From NCBI RefSeq assembly GCF_014696065.1, contig NZ_JACJPL010000023.1, positions 1 to 64,000 on the forward strand: 64,000 bases of DNA, given 5' to 3'. The notes below the pieces were generated by a model, which was given only the letters and a program-made list of their open reading frames with translations, ran no database searches and had not been told where the DNA came from. The stretch is from Leptolyngbya sp. FACHB-261. GTDB taxonomy: Bacteria; Cyanobacteriota; Cyanobacteriia; FACHB-261. Made by a program: the position numbers and the translations under genes. Shown here in pieces: positions 46,304 through 53,962 of the stretch. How positions within the stretch are numbered: the first letter of the stretch is position 1; each line of letters starts with the position of its first letter.

Positions 46304-46558
46304 TTAGGGAGTTGTTGGTGTACCAGGAGTTGCAGCGCCTGGGCTTGTTGTGTCACCTGTTATACCACCTGTACCCGTACCATCAACACCTACACCTGGG
46401 CTTGTTGTAGTGCCACCTGTTGTGCCGCCAGTACCATCGGTACCCGTACCTCCACCTGTACCGCTCTGCCCGCAGCCAGACAAAGCCAAGGGCAAAATCG
46501 TTAAAATCAGGGCAAAAACACCAGTCCAAACAGTTTTGGACAAATCAGAAGCCTTCAT
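46304..46558 (-). CDS. Gly/Thr-rich small lipoprotein
   Basis: From ATG 46558 (with AGAGGA eight bases upstream) comes an 84-residue protein: MKASDLSKTVWTGVFALILT, the lipobox LALSGC, and then a tail almost entirely of Gly, Thr, Ser, Asp and Pro (GTGGGTGTDGTGGTTGG and similar). The leader resembles those of small cyanobacterial WGxxGxxG-type proteins, but that motif is absent here. It would be lipid-anchored with a disordered tail. An upstream ATG at 46618 would spoil the signal peptide. Function is unknown. Confidence 0.65.
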   Translation of the reverse strand: MKASDLSKTVWTGVFALILTILPLALSGCGQSGTGGGTGTDGTGGTTGGTTTSPGVGVDGTGTGGITGDTTSPGAATPGTPTTP

Positions 46559-46873
46559 GGCTGTAGTTCCTCTAAAAATTATGGACTCTAGCAGGCTCTG
46601 AACATTTAAGAACATCAAGCCTTTAATTCCCTCTTTCCAAAAGCTACTTGTTACCGATCTAGCGCCCCACCAAAAGCTAGGGTTCTGATTAAGCCCGATT
46701 GTGCCCGCGAAGACAAAAACTTCTATTGCTATTTACAAAACTCTGCTCTACAAAGCATATTGCCCTGTACACTACCTATTAAATTACTAATAACTTGCAA
46801 TCGCCTTTGGCAGCTTACAAGTAAGCTGCCAAAAACATTAACCTGATCAACGAGATCAGGCTAACCCGAGCAT
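46559..46873. other. intergenic region with two hairpins, no gene
   Basis: This stretch separates two reverse-strand genes. It holds the terminator at 46842-46860 and a second inverted repeat, TTTGGCAGCTTA / TAAGCTGCCAAA (46806-46833, four-base loop), about ten bases beyond it. AT-rich sequence closer to the lipoprotein gene probably includes its promoter, which I could not place. Confidence 0.5.
46842..46860 (-). terminator. terminator after the 46874 gene
   Basis: On the reverse strand CCTGATC / GATCAGG form a 7-bp stem with a five-base loop, followed by TTAATGTTTTT. It lies about 14 bases beyond the stop of the gene ending at 46874, a good intrinsic terminator. A second 12-bp hairpin follows at 46806-46833. 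Confidence 0.7.
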
Positions 46874-47395
46874 CTAGGGCTGAGTCGTCGTTCTAGGCTG
46901 ACTGGACGACGATTGTGAATTAGCCGGTCGGTTGGAATTGGAGCGGGCTTGTTGATAGTAGCTGAGCACTTGTTGAGTGTAAGTTGCGGTCTGAGCGCTG
47001 TTATAGCGATCTGAATCCCCAGTCATCCACCAAGCGGCAGCTCGACGTACCGCGACAGACTCATTGCCGCTGACCCGATACTCGTCCTGCAAAACATCGC
47101 GCATAACGCAGGTCAAGACATTGCGGGCCGTCGCTGGACTGGCTTCAAACTGCGCGGGGGTTAACTCGCGACCGATACAAGATCTCGACCAGCGCGGAAT
47201 GTTACCTGGCATCACTTGCCATTCGCTGTAAAGCCCATCATTCGCAATGCCAGTTTTGGGGGCAGCTTGACGCAGAGCTTCTACTAGAGCTGCCACCTGA
47301 ACAGTTGAGACTCGTGCTGGAGCAGTTTGCGCCTGTACGGGCAGGGTTGTGCAAAGGGTGGCACCGACTAGCAGGCTGCCAAATAGTCTGTGCAT
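46874..47395 (-). CDS. secreted hypothetical protein
   Basis: The 173-residue protein has a signal peptide ending in PVQAQ (residue about 23), a helical domain with a pair of cysteines (SRSCIGRELTPAQ and VLTCVMRDVL) that could form a disulphide, AWWMTGDSDRYNSAQTATYTQQVLSYY, and a Ser/Asn/Gln-rich tail. ATG 47395 has GAGGAGG eight bases upstream. I do not recognise a named family. It precedes the lipoprotein gene on the same strand but has its own terminator. Confidence 0.7.
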   Translation of the reverse strand: MHRLFGSLLVGATLCTTLPVQAQTAPARVSTVQVAALVEALRQAAPKTGIANDGLYSEWQVMPGNIPRWSRSCIGRELTPAQFEASPATARNVLTCVMRDVLQDEYRVSGNESVAVRRAAAWWMTGDSDRYNSAQTATYTQQVLSYYQQARSNSNRPANSQSSSSQPRTTTQP

Positions 47396-47594
47396 CGTTC
47401 AGTTCCTCCTCAGATTGAGTCCATTGTTGGAGAGCACTTGTCCAGGATGAATATGCCTGAAGACAGATCCGGCTGTGTAGGTGGCAGAAAGCACTACCCT
47501 GTAAGACTGGCTAGAACTGACCCAGTGAACGGCATGGTCACGGGCATTGGCAGGACGTAATGAAGACAGCAGCAACGCTTTCAGGGTTTATCAG

Positions 47595-48083
47595 ATGGCT
47601 TACCTGATTCAAATCAATGTCAACCCTAAAGGCGGCGTGCCCAAACATCCTGTACCGCAAACTCAGGTACAAATTCAGGGCGTGGTAGGGGACAAGCAGC
47701 GCTATCGACGCTTCCACGGAGGACCGACACGGGCAGTTTCGCTCTATTCCTACGAACATCTGCAAGCTCTGCAAGCCGAAGGACATCCAATCACGCCAGG
47801 AGCAACGGGCGAGAACTTAACGATTCAGGGTCTAGATTGGCCAGAATTGCAGGTTGGCGACCAGCTGCAGGTTGGCGAGCAAGTCTGTTTGGAGATCACC
47901 AGCTATGCCGTCCCCTGTAAACAGATCACTTCCTGCTTTATCGACGGCGACTTCAGTCGGATCTCGCAGAAACGGCACCCTGGGTGGAGTCGGCTTTATG
48001 CGCGGGTGATTCGGGAAGGACTCGTTGCCCAAGGTGATCTAGTTCAGCGGATCAGGGTTAAGGGCTGCACAGTACAAGGGTAA
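47595..48083 (+). CDS. MOSC domain protein
   Basis: From ATG 47595 the 162-residue protein is a MOSC domain: LIQINVNPKGGVPKHPV, RFHGGPTRAVSLYSYEHL, GATGENLTIQGLDWPELQVGD (split), and ITSYAVPCKQI with the conserved Cys that takes part in molybdenum cofactor chemistry in related proteins. This is the small YiiM-like type, thought to handle sulphur or N-hydroxylated substrates through Moco. An in-frame ATG/GTG at 47547 would add 16 unlikely residues. The amidotransferase gene follows by 27 bp and may be co-transcribed. Confidence 0.88.
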   Translation: MAYLIQINVNPKGGVPKHPVPQTQVQIQGVVGDKQRYRRFHGGPTRAVSLYSYEHLQALQAEGHPITPGATGENLTIQGLDWPELQVGDQLQVGEQVCLEITSYAVPCKQITSCFIDGDFSRISQKRHPGWSRLYARVIREGLVAQGDLVQRIRVKGCTVQG

Positions 48084-48110
48084 TAACTGTACCCTTTCAG
48101 CTCTACCCCT

Positions 48111-48836
48111 GTGACCCCACAAAAAATTTTGCTAGTCGTGCATCAACAGACTTCTGAGTCTGGCAGTGTTGGGCAGCTTCTTCAACAGCAAGGCTATGAA
48201 CTGGACATGCGCTGCCCCGGTTTGCAGCCATTGCCAGCACATCTAGAGAACCATGCAGCAGTCGTGGTCTTTGGTGGGCCGATGAGCGCTAATGACAGCG
48301 AAACTCTGCCTTCTATTCGCACAGAGCTCGATTGGCTACCGATGGTCTTAGCTTCTGGCAAACCTTACCTGGGCATTTGCTTAGGAGCACAGTTGCTGGC
48401 CCGGGCTCTGGGAGCCCGAGTCGCACCCCATCCTGAGGGTCTGCGGGAGATTGGTTACTTTCGGATCCAGCCCACCCCTGAGGGGCGAGCGCAAATCCCT
48501 TTGCCCATGCAGGTCTACCACTGGCACCAGGAAGGATTTGAGCTGCCTACGGGAGCGGTGCTGCTAGCAACTGGGGAAACGTTCGCTAATCAAGCCTTTC
48601 GTTATGGCCAAAATGCCTACGGCCTCCAGTTTCACCCAGAGATGACCCAGACGATTATGGAACGATGGACCGCCACTGCGCCTGAACAGCTCAGTCTGCC
48701 AGGCGCACAGTCTCGCACTGAGCAACTTCAAAAGCATGCTCTCTACGGTCCTCTACTCAAGACCTGGCTGCAAGGTTTTCTGGAGCACTGGCTGCATCAG
48801 AGGGCAGAACCGCAGCTAGTAATCGAGAGCAACTAG
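48111..48836 (+). CDS. class I glutamine amidotransferase
   Basis: The 241-residue protein is a free-standing class I amidotransferase. The nucleophile elbow KPYLGICLGAQLLARALG includes the catalytic Cys, and YGLQFHPEMT includes the catalytic His and Glu. VVVFGGPMSANDSE is the conserved N-terminal loop. It resembles GMP-synthase-like amidotransferases of the YfeJ/GuaA-1-like type, which release ammonia from glutamine for an unknown partner. The start is GTG 48111, without a clear ribosome-binding site, after the MOSC gene. Confidence 0.88.
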   Translation: MTPQKILLVVHQQTSESGSVGQLLQQQGYELDMRCPGLQPLPAHLENHAAVVVFGGPMSANDSETLPSIRTELDWLPMVLASGKPYLGICLGAQLLARALGARVAPHPEGLREIGYFRIQPTPEGRAQIPLPMQVYHWHQEGFELPTGAVLLATGETFANQAFRYGQNAYGLQFHPEMTQTIMERWTATAPEQLSLPGAQSRTEQLQKHALYGPLLKTWLQGFLEHWLHQRAEPQLVIESN

Positions 48837-48860
48837 TTGCGTCACTGAGAACCACTGCTT

Positions 48861-48905
48861 TTCTCCAGTTCTGACCGCACTTGCAGGCTCTCTAGTACTG
48901 GAGAA
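48861..48905. terminator. hairpin after the amidotransferase gene
   Basis: TTCTCCAGT and ACTGGAGAA are exact reverse complements, 27 bases apart, shortly after the stop at 48836. The long loop makes this a modest terminator candidate. Confidence 0.35.
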
Positions 48906-49000
48906 GAAATCTCACGGCCAGATTGTTGACACTCAAACAATACTGGTGGTAACTTAAGAGTTGAGGAAGGTTCCTCAGCAAATAGTTTGAGGTAAAAGAT

Positions 49001-49327
49001 ATGAACACTGTACTTAAAACCGCTGCTCTTGCCGCTGTCGTCACGATTTCTGTTGCGACCACAGCTGATTGGGTAACCGCTAGCCGCAGTCCTTCAGTTG
49101 AGCATATGCTCACAGCTACGCTGCCCAAGGATGTTGTAGACCACATGCTGACGGCTGAAGTACCAAGTCAGGTCCGCAACCACATGCTGACGGCTGAAAT
49201 CCCAGCTAAAATTCGTGAGCGTATGTTGACGGCTGAAATACCAAGTCAGGTCCGCGATCACATGCTGACCGCTTCAGCCTCTCCTAGGGACAATGGCTAC
49301 TACATCGATCTGATTCAAAGAGCCTAG
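49001..49327 (+). CDS. secreted protein of five 13-residue repeats
   Basis: The 108-residue protein has an N-terminal signal-like segment (MNTVLKTAALAAVVTISVAT, about 1-28), followed by five tandem 13-residue units (residues 35-99) of consensus HMLTAEIPSQVRD: HMLTATLPKDVVD, HMLTAEVPSQVRN, HMLTAEIPAKIRE, RMLTAEIPSQVRD and a diverged last unit HMLTASASPRDNG. It ends YYIDLIQRA. At DNA level the units are 39 bp and nearly identical in places. The start has a GAGG-type site upstream and a good terminator follows. I know no family with this repeat. Each unit could form a short amphipathic helix with a Pro break; function is unknown. Confidence 0.7.
   Translation: MNTVLKTAALAAVVTISVATTADWVTASRSPSVEHMLTATLPKDVVDHMLTAEVPSQVRNHMLTAEIPAKIRERMLTAEIPSQVRDHMLTASASPRDNGYYIDLIQRA
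49103..49297 (+). repeat. five 39-bp tandem coding repeats
   Basis: Units start at 49103, 49142, 49181, 49220 and 49259. Units 2 and 4 share the stretch ACGGCTGAA and CCAAGTCAGGTCCGC almost base for base, which suggests recent duplication; the first and last units have drifted. Confidence 0.8.
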
Positions 49328-49398
49328 TTTGGTTTAATAGCTACAGTAGGTTGCTAGTTTGCTGTAGCTTAAATTAGGTTTTGTATTTGAATTGATTG

Positions 49399-49431
49399 GC
49401 AGAGCCCTACTGTTTTCGGCTAGGGCTTTGC
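49399..49431 (+). terminator. terminator after the repeat-protein gene
   Basis: GCAGAGCCCTA and TAGGGCTTTGC pair over 11 bp (one G-U) around an 11-base loop and are followed by TAATTTAAATTTG. It is a convincing intrinsic terminator about 70 bases past the stop. Confidence 0.7.
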
Positions 49432-49566
49432 TAATTTAAATTTGTCCGTTTCCCTTAAAATCTTCGAGTTGCCAGTGCCAAAACTGCCACTTTAGAGCAC
49501 TGTTCTGAGATATCTGCAATCGAGTGCCTGAGTTGGGCTCAGGTGCCTGACTTGAAGAACCTTAAA

Positions 49567-49794
49567 CTAAATGCTTTCTCCGCAAACCAGCTCAATTCTA
49601 ATTAGAGGTTGAGTATTGAAGCGGAACTCGGCTGAGCCATAGACATAGTCAAGCATATTGGCAACAGTGCCCATGGGCGAAAGCTCAGTGAGGACTTCTA
49701 GAAGGGCGAGGCTGACTAGTTTTAGCATGGCGGTGAAGAACTCTTTGAGAGGAGTATCAAACTGAACGAGGGTCAAATCCCTCAGGGTATGCAC
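49567..49794 (-). CDS. possible hypothetical protein (75 residues)
   Basis: A GTG-started frame of 75 residues with hydrophobic helical content (FFTAMLKLVSLALLEVLTEL) and a more polar end (FRFNTQPLIRIELVCGESI). Its start overlaps the end of another small frame (49782-49967) on the same strand by 13 bases. Neither has a clear ribosome-binding site or recognised family. It may be a pair of coupled small genes or chance frames. Confidence 0.3.
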   Translation of the reverse strand: MHTLRDLTLVQFDTPLKEFFTAMLKLVSLALLEVLTELSPMGTVANMLDYVYGSAEFRFNTQPLIRIELVCGESI

Positions 49795-49967
49795 CTAACT
49801 TTTAAATTGGGTTCCAGCAAGCAGGCTTCAACGTCGGTATTTGTGAGGAAAAGATCGGAATATACGTAGAGATCAGTGGCAACAGACAAGTTTAAAAGTT
49901 TAGATTCTGATCGAAGCAGGTTCTTGCGTTCTTCTAGTCTTTGGAGTCGCGCAACAAACTGCATCAA
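49782..49967 (-). CDS. possible hypothetical protein (61 residues)
   Basis: This frame begins MMQFVARLQRLEERKNLLRS, basic and helical, and ends in NLKVRCIP. It sits directly upstream of and overlaps the 75-residue frame. There is no homology to support it and it may not be expressed. Confidence 0.25.
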   Translation of the reverse strand: MMQFVARLQRLEERKNLLRSESKLLNLSVATDLYVYSDLFLTNTDVEACLLEPNLKVRCIP

Positions 49968-50207
49968 TCACGTCAAGCTCTGTTGATTTAGAGCTTAAGA
50001 GAAAAGCTAAGACCTGTCATGCCGCCTTCCTACCAATCTGTTGGCAGAAAACTGTCAGCGATTGTCAGCCCAGTTTGAATCTGGAACTCTTCTTTGCCAT
50101 TTTCGGCAATGCTAGTGGCCTAACCTGGCAAGCAAACTCGCCTAAATTGGGAATGCAGATTGCTAGCAGTCGTCCTACAGTGAGAGTCATCTCACCAGGG
50201 CACTTCG

Positions 50208-50420
50208 ATGATGACTGTTGCCAACGCCACTTCCCAGCCCCGTCCTGCCATCGCCCAGCTCGTCGCCAGGATTCTAGAAACAGGTCAAATCACCCGTTCT
50301 GAACAACATCTTCTGCTATCCGATCTGATCCCTCTGCTGGTGTGCAATTTAGCTGAGCAACAACTCATTGCTCAAGTCTTAGAAGTTCTGCAAGCCGGTC
50401 GATTGAGCGTTATTGATTAG
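50208..50420 (+). CDS. small conserved hypothetical protein (70 residues)
   Basis: The 70-residue helical protein (IAQLVARILETGQITRSEQH, then LLLSDLIPLLVCNLAEQQLI, AQVLEVLQAGRLSVID) resembles a class of small cyanobacterial proteins with the pattern IxxTGxITRxEQxLL. Two adjacent ATGs (50208 and 50211) start it. I cannot name the family, but the pattern seems familiar enough to support a true gene. No signal peptide or membrane helix. Confidence 0.6.
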   Translation: MMTVANATSQPRPAIAQLVARILETGQITRSEQHLLLSDLIPLLVCNLAEQQLIAQVLEVLQAGRLSVID

Positions 50421-50567
50421 AGGTTGCACCAGTTCTACCTGTGCAGCTCAGTTTCACCCTCAGTTCCCAAAGCTTTTAGGTTCATCTGATCGGGCGAGTC
50501 AACTGGATGATGCGTCAGAGCCACCGCCAGTCGTATTCTGAATTTCCCAAGGTTGAGGGAGGCTAAT

Positions 50568-50780
50568 ATGCTTGAAAAACTACTCTTAGCAATCGCTGTT
50601 ACGCTCTCGCTCAACTTGTCTTTTGGGCTGCGCTCCAGTGTAATTACCCCTGAGACTGAGTCCGCCCAGCAGAATTTTAAAGGCTCATCTCTGTTGTTGA
50701 GCCTGAGAGCAGCTTCTGCAAAATCTGTATTGCCAGGTGCATTGCCAGGACAGATAGAAGAACCAGTAGTGAATGACTAA
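50568..50780 (+). CDS. small secreted hypothetical protein (70 residues)
   Basis: From ATG 50568, eight bases after GGAGG, comes a 70-residue protein with a hydrophobic leader (MLEKLLLAIAVTLSLNLSFG) and a polar remainder ending LPGALPGQIEEPVVND. The strong ribosome-binding site and signal-like leader support a real gene. No family is recognised. Confidence 0.5.
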   Translation: MLEKLLLAIAVTLSLNLSFGLRSSVITPETESAQQNFKGSSLLLSLRAASAKSVLPGALPGQIEEPVVND

Positions 50781-51371
50781 TAGAGCTTTGTCTGTATGAC
50801 TGAAACCTGCAAGTTATTCTGTTACAGGCTGAGAGCTTAATCCCATCTTAATGCTTAATGTTGTAGCAACGCACATAACGCTAATACCAACGTTAAGACT
50901 AAGGCGGGATCAAAACAATCACAACATCATCACACCATCAGTAGAGAACTACTGGCGTAGTTGAAACGGTCTACCAAGGCGCAAATTCTAGGGTCTCGGT
51001 TTGAACGCTCTGATAGCGCTTAGTCACTCGTCCTACTTGGCTGGCGCCAATTAGCTTGGGTCCGCTAGGAGCTATTCACTAGAGCTCAATAGAAGGCTAA
51101 GCCATACTTTGCCCGTCCCAACATGCAGGGGAACTGGGGGCGACCAAGCCTCTACTGGTGTGTAGCTCGGCACGTCTGCCCGAATTGCTAGCCCTGCCAA
51201 CGCCGCCGGCCGTACAGTTCCTAGGCATTCTCTACCTGTCTCAGGGGTGGAGAGAACGGGAGCAAACAAAATACGAGTGCTGCTTTTAGGCTCAAGTTGC
51301 ATCTCTCTATTGGCAGATCTCCCAAGCGCATGGAACACTTGAGGGAATAGATTACTCGCCTGCCGAGGTTT
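50781..51371. other. intergenic region of about 590 bp
   Basis: Mostly non-coding by inspection. On the reverse strand a 76-codon frame (51072-51302) starts at an ATG after AGAGAG and reads LEPKSSTRILFAPVLSTPET, which is protein-like but unsupported; it might be a remnant of a larger gene. No tRNA or repeats are seen. Confidence 0.4.
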
Positions 51372-51713
51372 ATGGAATCTCACCGTTCGCCTGACCACCT
51401 TCGTTGCCCTATCGCCGCAGCCTTGGTTCTGGAATTGCAAGAGCGCAAAGCTGCTGCTGTCAGCACCCAACACCTGGCTGACCAATTTCAGTATTGGCTA
51501 GTTGAGCAGCAGCACTGGCCCCTCACACGTTTGCTCCGCCGTTGCTGGTGGCACTTGCAGATGGGTACCAATGGCGAATTGATGTTTAGTGTGATTGCCC
51601 CCAATCATCAAGTGCTGTGCGAGCTTCAGAGCTTTGAAGCCTGCTTTACAGCCTGGGCAACTGAGTGCAACAACCGCAGCAGCAGGCTCAAGGTTTTTTG
51701 TCTGCGAGGTTAG
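51372..51713 (+). CDS. hypothetical protein (113 residues)
   Basis: An ATG at 51372 opens a 113-residue frame with helical, Trp- and Cys-containing sequence (CPIAAALVLELQERKAAAVS, TRLLRRCWWHLQMG, FEACFTAWATECNNRSSR). No signal peptide or known domain. Support comes from regular composition and from a run of hairpins directly after the stop, which looks like a transcription end. A competing reverse-strand frame overlaps its 5' part. Confidence 0.5.
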   Translation: MESHRSPDHLRCPIAAALVLELQERKAAAVSTQHLADQFQYWLVEQQHWPLTRLLRRCWWHLQMGTNGELMFSVIAPNHQVLCELQSFEACFTAWATECNNRSSRLKVFCLRG

Positions 51714-51718
51714 GAAAG

Positions 51719-51837
51719 CTTCTACTCGGGTAGAAGGCGCCAAATTGCCTTGTCTGGCTCGGCCTCGTCACCCAGGCCGAGAATTCACTTTTGTCCTTGG
51801 GTAAGCTCAACTCCGGACTCAACTGAAAAAGTTGAGT
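51719..51837 (+). terminator. three consecutive stem-loops after the 51372 gene
   Basis: Three hairpins follow each other: CTTCTAC / GTAGAAG (51719-51736, loop TCGG), CTCGGCCT / AGGCCGAG (51758-51781), followed by ACTTTTGTCC, and ACTCAACT / AGTTGAGT (51817-51837, loop GAAAA). The middle one looks like an intrinsic terminator. Three in 120 bases is more than termination needs, so a structured RNA is possible. Confidence 0.5.
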
Positions 51838-52000
51838 ACTACTTGCCTGCCGTGGCGTTGTGCAGAATAGGACACTCGCATAGGTGAACTATAGAGTTAC
51901 TGCCCTGCTTCAAATAGCTCTCCTCAGTTAACTTAATAGCGGTACTTTGAAGTGGCAGGTGTGCTTCAATAAGTTTACGTACTCCTGACTAAAGCCCTCC

Positions 52001-52603
52001 GTGATTCAGAGTAACCCACTACTTAAGCAATCGACATTTGACGAAACGTTGCAGGGTCTAGAAGGATTCCACCTAAGGGAAAACGTAGTTTCTTTATGTG
52101 AAAAACTAGCTAAAAATCTTCAAGAAACAACTCGTTTATATAAGGAATTGACTCAGAAATATGAGGCGTTGCTAATTACCCGTACGGCGTTCACAGCTCT
52201 TAGTAAAGATCTACAAGAGAACCGCCAGCAGCTCCGCGGAGCCTGTAGAGCCGCAGCTTTAGCGCGCCAAGAGTCAAGCCAAAGCCCGAGAGCAGTTTTC
52301 CATCTAAGGGATACTCTTACCGCTCACGCAAACTCTGAGCAGCAGGTTGAGTTTTCGTATCGCTCTTACACGATTCGAGTCACTAATACCCGAGATGGCT
52401 GGCAACCCCAGATTTCCGCGCTGTTGTTACATCCCCATGACACGTTAGGACAGGCATTGCGCTCAGTCTGTAATTTTATTGACTACGCTTCTGTTTTTAC
52501 TTCAATGTCCAAACTCCTGGTAACGCTGTATCAATCAGAGAGCATTACCAAATCCGAACTCCTCAGTCTTCTGAGTTCAGTTCATAAAAGCGGAGCCTGG
52601 TGA
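52001..52603 (+). CDS. hypothetical protein (200 residues)
   Basis: The 200-residue protein starts with GTG 52001. It has a coiled-coil-like first half (ENVVSLCEKLAKNLQETTRL, YKELTQKYEALLITRTAFTA) and a mixed alpha/beta second half (QQVEFSYRSYTIRVTNTRDG, TLGQALRSVCNFIDYASVFT). No known domain, signal peptide or membrane segment. It stands alone. Coding character is good although the ribosome-binding site is weak. Confidence 0.6.
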   Translation: MIQSNPLLKQSTFDETLQGLEGFHLRENVVSLCEKLAKNLQETTRLYKELTQKYEALLITRTAFTALSKDLQENRQQLRGACRAAALARQESSQSPRAVFHLRDTLTAHANSEQQVEFSYRSYTIRVTNTRDGWQPQISALLLHPHDTLGQALRSVCNFIDYASVFTSMSKLLVTLYQSESITKSELLSLLSSVHKSGAW

Positions 52604-52794
52604 CTGCCTGAATCACTTTTTAAGCTGATTAATGGGCGGTTAATAGCTGGCCTAGCAAGTCTCCCGATGTCCTCGGTCCAGGAATAGAAGTACTCGAACC
52701 CCTACTCATCGACTCCCAAAACCAATTGAATGGAAAGAGTGAACTGCAAAAGAGCATGTACTCGTTATGAACTATCTAATCCTGAGGTACAGGA

Positions 52795-53373
52795 ATGAGC
52801 CAGGAAAACACTAAGGCCATCACCCAAGAGTTGAAAGTTCAAGCCCTGATTCTGGGCAGTTCCGTCGCCATCTTCTGGCTCCTAGAGCTGGCGGATCTGT
52901 TTGTCTTTGGCGGTTCGCTCGACCTTTATGGCATTCGTCCCCACAGCTTGCTTGGTTTGCGGGGCATCCTGTTTGCGCCTTTTCTGCATGGGGGCATGGG
53001 GCATCTAATTGCCAATACGGTTCCTTTCGTGGTCCTGGGCTGGCTCACGATGCTGCACCGCACCCGAGACTTTTTTGTGGTGACGGTGGTGACTCAGTTG
53101 GTCAGTGGCTTTGGGGTTTGGCTCTTCGGCTCGCCCAACTCTATTCACATTGGAGCCAGTGGCCTGATTTTCGGCTACCTCGGCTTTTTGCTGCTGCGCG
53201 GCTATTTCGAGCGACGACTAGGCTCGATCCTGGTGTCGCTGGTAGTTGGTATTCTCTATGGCAGCCTGGTTTGGGGTGTCCTGCCCTCAAGTTTTGGTAT
53301 TTCCTGGCAGGGGCACCTGTTTGGCTTTTTAGGGGGGGTATTGGCGGCTCGCCTACTGGCTCGCCGCTCCTAA
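52795..53373 (+). CDS. rhomboid family intramembrane serine protease
   Basis: The 192-residue protein has six predicted membrane helices. Active-site elements are intact: HGGMGHLIANTVPFVVLGW (oxyanion His/Asn region), GASGLIFGYLGFL with the catalytic Ser, and WQGHLFGFLGG with the catalytic His. Rhomboids cut membrane proteins within the bilayer. The ATG follows a short AGG motif. It is convergent with queF, with only 25 bp between the stops. Confidence 0.93.
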   Translation: MSQENTKAITQELKVQALILGSSVAIFWLLELADLFVFGGSLDLYGIRPHSLLGLRGILFAPFLHGGMGHLIANTVPFVVLGWLTMLHRTRDFFVVTVVTQLVSGFGVWLFGSPNSIHIGASGLIFGYLGFLLLRGYFERRLGSILVSLVVGILYGSLVWGVLPSSFGISWQGHLFGFLGGVLAARLLARRS

Positions 53374-53398
53374 CCTAAATTTGCTCAGGGGAAATCAG

Positions 53399-53860
53399 CT
53401 AATTTCTAACTCCAAACCCCTTCTGTCGGTCGTAATGCACCTCAACCACGGTGTGCACATTGCCGCGCGGGTTGTAGTCACCCTTGAGATGCACCCGCCA
53501 AGGATCACAAGCGGCAACAAAGTCATCCAAAATCTGATTAATCGCTTCTTCGTGGGAGATATAGCGATCGCGATAGCTATTGATGTAAAGCTTGATCGTT
53601 TTGAGTTCTACCACCCGCTCATTGGGCGTGTAAGTGAGATAGATGGTTGCAAAATCCGGGTAGCCCGAAAACGGACATTTGCAGGTAAACTCTGGCAACG
53701 TCATTTGGATGTCGTAATCCCGTCCCGGTCGAGGGTTAGGGAAGGTGATCAACCCTCCCTCTTCGATCAGGCGTTCACCATATTTGGGCTCTTTTTCTGA
53801 AGTAGCCGGAGAGATTTCAAGCGAAGCAGAACTGGTTTGGGGATTGGTCAGATCAGCCAT
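53399..53860 (-). CDS. queF: NADPH-dependent 7-cyano-7-deazaguanine reductase
   Basis: QueF reduces preQ0 to preQ1, the base inserted into tRNA for queuosine. The 153-residue protein is the short, T-fold form. FTCKCPFSGYPDFATIYLTY includes the catalytic Cys and following Asp; YRDRYISHEEAINQILDDF and GDYNPRGNVHTVVEV are conserved. Length is typical of the single-domain class. A QueD-like gene lies 33 kb away in the same window, but queC and queE are not seen. Confidence 0.96.
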   Translation of the reverse strand: MADLTNPQTSSASLEISPATSEKEPKYGERLIEEGGLITFPNPRPGRDYDIQMTLPEFTCKCPFSGYPDFATIYLTYTPNERVVELKTIKLYINSYRDRYISHEEAINQILDDFVAACDPWRVHLKGDYNPRGNVHTVVEVHYDRQKGFGVRN

Positions 53861-53962
53861 GGCAAATACACAGTATCAGGAATATCAAGACTAACGTTTG
53901 GGGTTTCAAAGACAGGCCAGTACCAGACAAGAACAACTTCTAGAGCCTGGTCCTAGTAGATC

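Noticed and set aside
50075-50302. 75-codon plus-strand frame overlapping the 50208 gene
   Set aside because: Ends inside a better frame; composition rich in Ser, Arg and His without structure.
51072-51485. 137-codon reverse-strand frame
   Set aside because: Overlaps the start of the 113-residue gene. The 76-residue inner part is somewhat protein-like but lacks supporting evidence, so it is only mentioned under the intergenic region.
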